A DNA stretch of 64,000 nt from Apoda limacodes (lineage: Eukaryota > Arthropoda > Insecta > Lepidoptera > Limacodidae): positions 3,744,959 through 3,808,958 of the forward strand of contig OX291542.1 in assembly GCA_946406115.1 (NCBI GenBank), read 5' to 3'. Position 1 is the first letter of the stretch; every line of letters begins with the position of its first letter. Below, in pieces: positions 56,159 to 64,000 of the stretch. The notes beneath the pieces were generated by a model. That model had not been told where the DNA came from, searched no databases, and saw nothing but the letters and a program-made list of their open reading frames with translations. A program made the position numbers and the translations under genes.

Positions 56159-57452
56159 AAACTTGTGGGCTCTCGCCGTTGCTCAGATAAATCTTTTCCA
56201 CGAGCTTAAACGTTCAGAACTGTTTACCAACGGCATGAAAGATGGTGATGATGAAATGAAATGACAATTAGGTCGTGCTGAAGGTTTTCATTCTAAGTCA
56301 CTTTTAGCACTACTGGCCATTTCAAGCAAAAATTCTGGGCCTAAAATCCAGCGAGATTCCTGAGTAAGTGCAACACGTTTAATACGCGTCGCATCGTAGG
56401 CTACATTTTGTAAAGTTGGTACCCATTTCCATTCGTTAATGTTAGTCAGCTCGAGAATCTCGCCTATACGATGAGCAACAAATGGTTTGTATGAACGAGC
56501 ATCGCTATGGAGCCAACTGAGAACATTTTGTGAATCGCACCAAAATATGCGGCTTGTATTTATGTAATTCGCAAATGAAGTGTGCAAAACGAGCTAAAAG
56601 TAAGGCTGCTTGGAGCTCGAGTCTTGGTATGGAAGGTGGTTTTAACGGAGCTACTCTACTTTTACTAACTATGAGAGCGAGCTTCACAATGGCATTTGAA
56701 TAAATAAATCGCCGGTATGCTACCGTTGCGTACGCTAACTCGCTAGCATCACAAAATAAATGTAACTCGCACTCGATTAGTTTTGAAATGAGTTGAGTAC
56801 CATCGGAGAATTTGTATCTGGGATGCTAATGAAAAATCATGAAACCACTCTTTCCATGCGTTTTGGTCTGCTTGGGATAGTTTCTCATCCCAATTTAGAC
56901 CTTTCCGCCAAATATATTAAAACATGATACGCCCCCTTGGAATGATTAGATCTAATATACCTAAAGGGTCGTAAATTCGCATGATGAGAGACAGCGCATC
57001 ACGTTTGGTAAGCTGATCCGGAGCCACATTATTTTTAATACCACTATCAAACTTAAATACATCTTTTGAAGGCTGCCACATCACACCAAGTGGTCGCACA
57101 GAGGTATAATCACTGTTGTACATGTGTTATATTTTATCTGAAATTATATCTGTTGGTATTAAAGATAATGCGTCCAGACAGTTTGAGAGCCAACCTCGCA
57201 TTTCGAAGCCTCCTCGTTTATCAACAATTTCTGCAGCTAAACGAGCAGCCTTTTCCACGGTTTTATGGGATGCTACATAATCATTCATGTACACATCATG
57301 AATCAGGAATCAGGAAGCTCATTTTTAAAGTCTTTGGCATTTAAATTTTTGACATACAAAGCTGTGTACGGACTTGAACAAGCGCCAAAAATCATTGCTA
57401 ACAATCGATACAACTTTATTGGCAGAGCAGGATCATTGCGCACTAAAAAACG

Positions 57453-57902
57453 TTAAGCATCCCGATCCTGCACTCTGATCTGGATCTGTGGAAACATTTC
57501 TTTAATTTCTGCAATAAGCGTTATAGGATTTTCGTGAAATCGCATTAGAATCGGTAACAAAGGCTGTAATAAATCAGGATCGGGTAGAATAAGCGAGTTG
57601 AGGCCAACGCTCTCGTATTTAGCGGCTGCATTATGTACAACTCGTAGTTTACCCGGTTTATGTGGATGTGTCACCCCAAAATGTGGCAGGTACCATGTTA
57701 TGCCAGTAGGAGGTTTAACACGTTCCTCTTCATAACCTTTATTTAGAGTGTCTTGAATGTTTTCTCTATACAATTTAGCATATTGACTATCGCGTTTCAT
57801 TTTAATTTCAAGATTCAAAAGGCGTGATAGAGCTAATTTAAAATTGTTGGGAACATTTAGTAATAACTGGACGCCACAAAAGACCAGTCTCAAATCGACC
57901 AC
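57453..57902 (-). pseudogene. BEL/Pao reverse transcriptase N-terminal part
   Basis: The frame contains GITWYLPHFGVTHPHKPGKL, RVVHNAAAKYESVGLNSLIL and PDLLQPLLPILMRF, characteristic of the RT fingers/palm entry of BEL/Pao Pol. ITLIAEIKEMFPQI corresponds to the first catalytic strand; the usual D-I-x-x-M-F is E-I-K-E-M-F, so the catalytic Asp is replaced. Further downstream (about 57300) the YVDD-type box reads YMND. The domain is therefore doubly dead. Confidence 0.75.
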
Positions 57903-58963
57903 TAGGGAGACGACGTGTGGTATTTTGTAATATTTTTAAATCTTGGTCGTCTGGGGCCCCATGGTAATCTTTTTTGACTATGCCTATCGAATCAAGCTTA
58001 TAATATTCTTTTATGGTGGCGTCGAGGGAAAAGTCAGTAGAGTCCTCCTGGTACGTACCAAAATCTACGATGTGATTTACAAACTCAACCTGCGACGTTT
58101 TGCTTGAGGCAAAACCGTACAAAACCCACCTAACTGCCGTATGAGTAGCAACAGGCTGTGCCATAATGTGCCCTTACGCCTGGCACAGGAAATTGTAATG
58201 CCAATTATCAACCCCGATAATCAACATCGGCTTAGCCTTTTCGAAGCACAAATGGTCAGACAGATCGGAAAGATGAGCATATTGATAAATTTGCTCCCTA
58301 GTTGCTGCAGGTCGGTATCTTAAACTAAGGCCACTAATTGAACGTGATTTACATACGTCATATGACTTTGTACAAACGTTCTCTTTTGTAGACATCTATG
58401 GCACACTTTATTCTTTTTAATCCAACTCCACTGGTCGTCAATTGCTAAAGATAAAAAATTTTGACAATCAATTATGTCATGTAATGATTTGTGTACACTA
58501 TACTTACCATTTTCAGAAAAAGAATTGCAATTTACACGAAACCTCCTATCAGAATTAAATGTATGTTGGTTAACGGTTGATGGAGATTCTAGCGTCATAC
58601 AAAACTTAGATTGCAACTTAACTTATCGCGTTAAAAAATCGGATAATATTTCTTACATACTTTTTATTTATTTATTATTACTGTTTAATCTTGTTGCTTA
58701 CAGTTTTACCTATCGCAACAGGACATAATATTACTTCGCCCATATCAGCTACGTAATCTAACCATCGTGTGCGAATAAACGGAGAAAGTTTACTTATAAG
58801 GGCGTTGAAAAGCTTATTTCTACACAAATTTTGGCGCGACAAGCAAAGTCGGTTAAATCTTTGCCTTCTACACTCACCTTAGGTAAAGTACGTACAGAAC
58901 TGAGTTCCTGCATGACTATTTTGTCAGGATACCCGAAGCTCATTTCGAGCGCACATATGACGT

Positions 58964-59329
58964 TCATAGTTTCATGGGCAGAACAAGCAGTACGTAAACA
59001 GCTTCGCGCGCGGCTCCATACAGCGCAGAGTTCAAACGAGCTAAATTTTCAGCTGCTGTATAAGAGGCCTGAGAATCTACAAATACTCTTTTAAAAGCTA
59101 ACCAATCAGTCTGCGATTTCCCGTCAAAGGCTGAAAGTCGGAAGTTGGTCTTACTAGGTTTGTTAAGTACGTTTTCTAAAGCTTGAATCAATCTGAACTG
59201 GTCGCCATCTTCGTGAGTCTTACATTTTGGCAAACAGTGTGACATTTCTTTTGAAACCTCAAACTTAGGCGAATCATTAGCTGAAGAATAATGCGATATG
59301 CGGTAACGTGATCTAGACAAAGAGGGCAA
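58964..59329 (-). pseudogene. BEL/Pao gag core fragment
   Basis: The fragment has RLSAFDGKSQTDWLAFKRVF followed by ASYTAAENLARLNSALYG and AAREAV. The F-D-G, W-x-x-F and L-x-x-L-x-G-x-A-x-x-A pattern is typical of the DUF1759 Gag domain. It ends by frameshift after residue 121. The upstream end merges with the GC-rich insertion. Confidence 0.7.
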
Positions 59330-59399
59330 AGCGTCTGTTACACCGACATTTGGTTGCTCCGAAGTTGTATAACGGAACGACCGTTTCCGGTGGTCCGTC

Positions 59400-60350
59400 T
59401 CCGGTAAGAGACCGGATGATGTAAGAAAGAGTGGAAGTTTTCAGGCATCCATACTTAGGTCCATTACCGGAGCCGTGATTTCAAACTTAGAAATCAAAAG
59501 AGTCTGGATATCCGTTGACAAGGAAAATGTCAACATTCTTCTTTGCGTCCACTGTCTATACGGTCATCAAAAATTTCTGTTTATTGGAAATAAATACTCC
59601 TAAACGTAAAGCGTCAATTCTGTGACGATGCCTTAATATTCTACTGTTGGCAAAACCGGACTGCGATTAGGTAGTTTACATCTTTGTAATCTTGTTACTG
59701 TGTCGTGATAGTGAGTAAAAGAGGTACGTACTAATTCCATTCTTATTTATATCGAGCACGACGGTTTTCTTTCCTGGGGATTCCCATCATCCATCTTCGG
59801 ATACAATCCCCATTCTTCGCGTCTACGGCGAAGGACGGCGCGTTGCCGTTGCTTTGCTGAGCTTAAACTGAGGGTGGCCAGGGGTTTGGAAGTCTCCAAA
59901 TCCTCGGCCTGCCCGGAGTCTACTGCAGTCCAAATCCTCGGTCTGTGCAGTAGTGGTGCTGTCTCGAACACCGCTACACACCGGGGCTGCGGGGCGAACT
60001 GCGCTCACAATCACACGTTGATAAAAACGTACACACACACTTAAATTCAGTCCCGTCCGCCTCTACTTCCTGCGGCGGCGGTTACCTGAGGGGTGTCTTC
60101 AACGAGCAAGACTTCGGTTCGGGCTCTAGGCCGAAGAATCCACAATTGTATTAGATCCCTAATAAAGATTTGAAAACTACACACTTTAAAAAATCTGTGT
60201 CGGCAGGCTTGCGTTTTCTGTCTTTCTTCTTATTTAGGTAGTCTTATATGATTGTAAAATAGGTAGCTGCTGTGTAAATATTTTAAGGGATAAGAATCAC
60301 CCTAAGTGATTAGGATTTATTGTGCATTAAAGTATGTTATGATAAAAAGT
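59400..60350. other. GC-rich insertion inside the BEL/Pao gag region
   Basis: The block separates recognisable gag pieces. Its core (59750-60160) is far richer in G+C than its neighbours. On the plus strand it ends CCCTAATAAAGATTTG, which includes AATAAA. Minus-strand frames of 71-74 codons (60038-59823, 59971-59747) are Arg-rich without a recognised family. It may be an LTR or another element. Two AAATCCTCGG words about 40 bp apart show a small internal repeat. Confidence 0.35.
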
Positions 60351-60959
60351 GAAAGAGTATACTAATATAACCTGCCTTACCCTTGAAAAGTGTTTCTTTA
60401 CCGACCTCTGAACTCTCTCTACCTAAACTTTTACTCCTAGCCGGTGCATTCGGTAACAGGGCACTACTACTATAACCTGTCCTGTTATAGTTGGTTTTGC
60501 TTTTTGTGCACCTTCATCAACTGTGACATTTTTTAACCATTTCTCTACACTATGAAGATTACTATGGTGGCTAATACCCCTAGAACTCTTGTTGATTTCA
60601 ATAGCTGCGAGCTAAGCACGAAACTCAATCTCGGCAACTTCCTAACTTTTACCGTCCCAAAAGACCGCGTAGAACGTGATACCATTGACTGAACTGTGTC
60701 TCCGTCCTGAGACCTGGGCGTAGTAGATACGACAACTGCCGGGAGCGCGCCCCCATTGTTAGTGGGCGGCACGTGCGTCTCCGGTGCTCCTGGATCTGCT
60801 ATGGAACTGCTAGGTACGATGAGTTCTTGCAAAAAATCGGCTTCGGCTTTTTTCACTCGCGATCGCGTTTCATTAACCATTTTTATTTTTAAATTGGTAA
60901 AAAGAACAGTAATATTACTGACTGTGGAGTATTTTAATTGAAATACGCTGGTTTTCATT

Positions 60960-61405
60960 GGTAAAATCTAGAAACTATTTGACACAATGTTTTCTACAAG
61001 AATATGGCAAAAAGGAAGTAAAAAACGTAAAGGTTTCGAAGAGTTCGCAACAACGATATAATTCATTAACCGAATGGTCTCGTACGTCACGATGTTAAGA
61101 GACCAGACGGCATGACTTTGGAGAATTGCGAAGATACATACTCTTGCGCCGTCAAACATTCAAGGAACACAGAATAGGCCTGTGCAGTGGTTGATTTTGC
61201 AGAAGGCAACATAAGGCGCTAATATACTACCCTAAACAGTGGATATATATATATGAGCAAAAAAATATTAAATTTAAATTCTATCTTGAAAATAAAAAGA
61301 TGCTTATGAACATAAATTATGAAACTGAACGCCAAAATCTGTTTTAAAACTAAATAAGTCAACATGTCTTAAGTAATAATGTCACAGTAAACAGAATCAG
61401 CCCTT
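60960..61405. other. AT-rich spacer
   Basis: There is a short TA run at about 61243-61255. No gene or LTR was recognised, although the LTR of the BEL element would be expected about here. Confidence 0.4.
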
Positions 61406-61411
61406 CAACGA

Positions 61412-63115
61412 CTTTTAATAATAATAAAAATGTTTATTTCAGACCATGGTCCATAGTGTGTTAGTAAAAAATACACTTAAAAAACTTTGTGAGTTGTACA
61501 AATAAAATAAAATAAAAACACTTAAATACTAAACAAATAAATTTTTATTATTATTTTGTTTTGTGACAGTGATAAGTATTCACATACGTCTTTTTATATG
61601 AACACCTACACACTCTCGCAAAATGGGGAAACCCGTCCTTTTGGAAGCTGCTATCAAGGGACTATCCACACGGCCACGCCCACGGCTTATCAGCGAGACC
61701 GTTCTGTTCGCATGACGGCCAAAAAATGCTGGTGCGAGCTTTTGCAAACATTACTGATGTGCTATAGTCCTATCAGTATCCTGAATGCATTATTGTATTG
61801 GACTCGCAGAGCACTGTAGGCCTTTTGCGTATAGTTGATCCATAGACTGCAAGTGTAAAACAGTTGACAGAATGCTCTGAACAAAGTAATTTTAACATTC
61901 TGCGTACATCGAGCAAATCGTGTCAACATATTACACCTAACAGACAGTGCTCTGCACTCCTTTTCAATGTCTAGGTCATCTTTTAGAGTATTTGAGACCC
62001 AGTGCCCCAATTATTCAAATTGGGATACTCTCTTAAGAGGCGCGCTAGAAAGCGTTACCACAGGGCCCTGGTCATAAGTTTTATTTCCCGCCTTTAATAC
62101 CATTATTTCACTTTTTAGTGCATTGTATCGGAGGCCATGGCTCTCAGCGTACTCCTCATATATTCTAACCAGTTTTTGCCAGGCACTAATTGTTGGACTA
62201 AGCAGCAATACGACATTAGCATAGCTTATGTTATTTACGCTTCTGCCATCGATAGAGCATCCGACAGAAGCGCTGTTGAGTTCATCAATCAGTCTTTCAT
62301 ATAAAGGTTCAAAAGTCTAGGAGACGTCAACGAATTGGTTTGGTTCTGATACCAATACTCAAATATTGATTTTAACTTCTTTGGTACGCTAGTTTCATTG
62401 GATAGCTTTCTCCACATGGTCATAATTGACCAGATCAAAAGCTTTAGAGAGATCCAAGATACATGCATACACTGGTGTTTTTCTGTCTGTATAGTACCTG
62501 ACAGTGTGCTTAAGGCAGTCAATGACTGTTTATGTTGAAGGCCAGTCCGAAAACCAAACTGTGTGTTATTTAATTGCATGTGAAGCCATAAGTGTCGATC
62601 ACAACACTGTTCAGCACCTTAGCAATAACAGTGGCGAGATAGTCGGCCTATATTTAATTTTTGGCGGATGAAAGAATGTCTCCAGTCTTGTTTTTAACAA
62701 TTGGTACAACAACAGTCTTAATAAGCATGACCTAAGCACAAATAAAAAAATGAAAAAACTGGTTGCCTGTAAAGTCGGTATACGGGCGAAAGTTTTACGT
62801 GACAATGATTTTATGTCTGTCTCTCTCGCTCTTAGGCGGGCGCGTGCCTCTCACTCGCTCTCATTGTGAGCGCATAACGTGAGCGGAGCGTAACGCAGTT
62901 TCTTGAAGTGTCACCCGGCAAACCAATTTATAAGACGTTGTCACGTCAATAACATTGCCAATACACAAGGTAAGTGAGCACCCGAATATTTAAGATGTTC
63001 AACGCAGAGGCTATCGTGTCCTGGTGATTTACCCAATTACTGGTGAATTACTGTTGCAATTTCGTTTACAGTAACACAAATATTGGTTCTTGCCTCAGCG
63101 GTGGACATCTCACTT
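61412..63115 (-). pseudogene. RTE-like LINE reverse transcriptase, with nested MITE
   Basis: Reading leftward: an RT start at 63110-62970 with GKSPGHDSL and VEHLKYSGAHLPCVLAMLL; then an insertion (62756-62933); then LIKTVVVPIVKNKTGDIL; NTQFGFRTGLQHKQS (62570); the SWISLKLLIWSIM region, in which the A-box Asp appears lost; the YNALKSEIMVLKAGNKTYDQ region (62170); and LGHWVSNTLKDDLDIEKECR, RCNMLTRFARC and SALRVQYNNAFRILIGL (61800). The 3' UTR carries GGACCATGGTCTGAAATAAA (61459-61440). Several frameshifts. It is the same family as 17060-17480. Confidence 0.75.
62756..62933. repeat. MITE-like insertion nested in the LINE
   Basis: It interrupts the RT between LAMLL and LIKTVVVP. The ends read AAACTGGTTGCC and, inverted, GGCAAACCAATTT. 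The interior has GTCTCTCTCGCTCTTAGG, GCGGGCGCGTGCC, CTCATTGTGAGCGC and GTGAGCGGAGCG. GC-rich core, no coding content. Confidence 0.55.
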
Positions 63116-63412
63116 TTTGTGAAAGGTTGTAGGTAGGTAGGTCATTTATTTCTCATTGAAAATAACATTATGTAATTAAAATAATACATAATAAATTCAC
63201 TAAAAGGTTGTCAAGTATAAAAATTAAAATAACTAAAGAAAAATAAAAAAAGATTAGAAATATTCTAAGATAAAACGTGAAAGATTGAAAATAAATGTAT
63301 AAAGAGAATCAATATTTAGTCAAAGATTAATAAAGATCAAAATTAAAAACAAACATAAATAAAAATTAATGGTCAATAAAAATGTCAAAACAAAAACAAA
63401 CATAAATAAAAA
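63115..63412. other. AT-rich tail region with short tandem repeat
   Basis: There are two near-copies of AACAAACATAAATAAAAAT about 52 bp apart (63349 and 63398). This is probably the 3' UTR of the LINE that starts at 63413. Confidence 0.4.
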
Positions 63413-63998
63413 TCAATAAAAATGACAAAACAAATATAATAAAATGTGAAACAAATATAAAACGTGTTCACTATATTCTTTGACAGAATATAATGATTGA
63501 GTCAGTAAAAGCTCTTTTAGCCGGCGACCAAATTTCTGATCCAAGAGTTTGTTTTTTAAGTCGACGGGCAGGTGCTCATAATAAGCAGGGCCTATGACTC
63601 GCAGATTTTTATCCAGCAGTGCCAGCCTTCGTAGCACACATTGTAGACGCCCTGTTTGACGAGTCACTCTCCCTGGAACACTGATGCGTTTACAGGTGTT
63701 TATGTTGCGTCCAGTGTACATTATAATATCAAACACATATTGAGAATAATGGGTCATTATACCATATTTTTTAAATAGTTGTCTGCATGAATGGCGAGGT
63801 GCGAAGAACTCTCTTTTGTATAATGAACCCTCGATTAAAGTCTGTCGAGTTGCCCCATAGAATAATGTGATAAGACAGAAGGGAGTGAAAGTAGGCAAAA
63901 TATATTTTCAGTAGTGCAACGTCAGACACGAGTGGTTTCAGCTTTTGTAGTGCAAACTGCACTACTCAGCTTTTCACACAACGTAGACAGATATCTTT
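63413..63998 (-). pseudogene. LINE reverse-transcriptase C-terminus (runs off right edge)
   Basis: 63898-63413 reads QLFKKYGIMTHYSQYVFDII, then VTRQTGRLQCVLRRLALLDK, GPAYYEHLPVDLKNKLLD and FGRRLKELLL, as in the C-terminus of arthropod LINE ORF2. The preceding frame (63962-63771) contributes KIYFAYFHSLLSYHIILWGN, so there is a frameshift near 63890. The catalytic part would be to the right of the window. Confidence 0.7.
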
Positions 63999-64000
63999 AT

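Larger units (their letters stand above)
54905..60960 (-). mobile_element. Degenerate BEL/Pao-type LTR retrotransposon
   Basis: Gag and Pol pieces follow each other on the minus strand in BEL/Pao order over 6 kb, broken by stops and frameshifts. The gag N-terminus is near 60870, the gag core 59329-58964, the zinc-knuckle region 58616-58320 and the protease region 58395-57900. RT is at 57902-56900, RNase H at 56690-56290 and integrase at 56158-54972. Flanking LTRs could not be identified by eye. A block of about 950 bp interrupts gag. It is an inactive genomic fossil. Confidence 0.8.

Noticed and set aside
1..64000. CRISPR array, bacterial operon, rRNA or Wolbachia-type insertion
   Set aside because: No short direct repeats with unique spacers, no dense long ORFs and no bacterial gene were recognised.

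Overview
The window looks like nuclear DNA of a moth or butterfly (Lepidoptera). It is AT-rich, its genes have introns with GT/AG junctions, and most of it is interspersed repeats. It contains Jockey-type, RTE-like and CR1/Daphne-like LINE fragments, a BEL/Pao retrotransposon, Tc1 and piggyBac remnants, tRNA-derived SINEs, and repeat families typical of lepidopteran genomes. No bacterial-style operon, CRISPR array, rRNA or intact tRNA gene is visible. Family assignments come from reading translations by eye; no database search was possible.

Left third (1-28 kb): a small multigene family of secreted, Gln/Gly/Ser-rich proteins. Each gene has a 12-nt coding microexon, a signal-peptide exon and a GC-rich last exon, all joined in phase 0. 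Three genes are on the plus strand (6726-7824, 19195-20557, 26046-27460). The first exon of a fourth, on the minus strand, is at 40-51, so the cluster continues to the left. All four share a compact promoter (an AAGTGATCAATTAGGAAA-type element, a GATCAC block and a TATA-like box) within about 130 bp of the ATG. Copies 2 and 3 arose by segmental duplication (about 17.69-20.54 kb and 24.13-27.38 kb). Copy 3 lies inside a satellite-like array, which replaces its C-terminus.

Middle (28-39 kb): a predicted three-exon gene for an 88-residue acidic secreted protein (31109-32120), Jockey fragments, and several elements with inverted termini. One of these (36.58-38.23 kb) carries a decayed, unidentified transposase-like gene.

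Right of centre (39.7-46.4 kb): the only recognisable housekeeping gene, the TMEM19 (DUF92) orthologue on the minus strand. Four exons with consistent phase-1 junctions and a polyadenylation signal are present; the exon(s) for the N-terminal membrane segment were not found. Its introns hold Jockey pieces and a head-to-tail trio of a common lepidopteran repeat.

Right end (47-64 kb): almost entirely mobile DNA. In order: a piggyBac-like remnant, LINE fragments, a long Jockey reverse transcriptase interrupted by one stop codon, a tandemly duplicated inverted-terminus element, a CR1/Daphne-like LINE 3' end, a degenerate BEL/Pao element (54.9-60.96 kb) with a GC-rich insertion, and two more LINE remnants.
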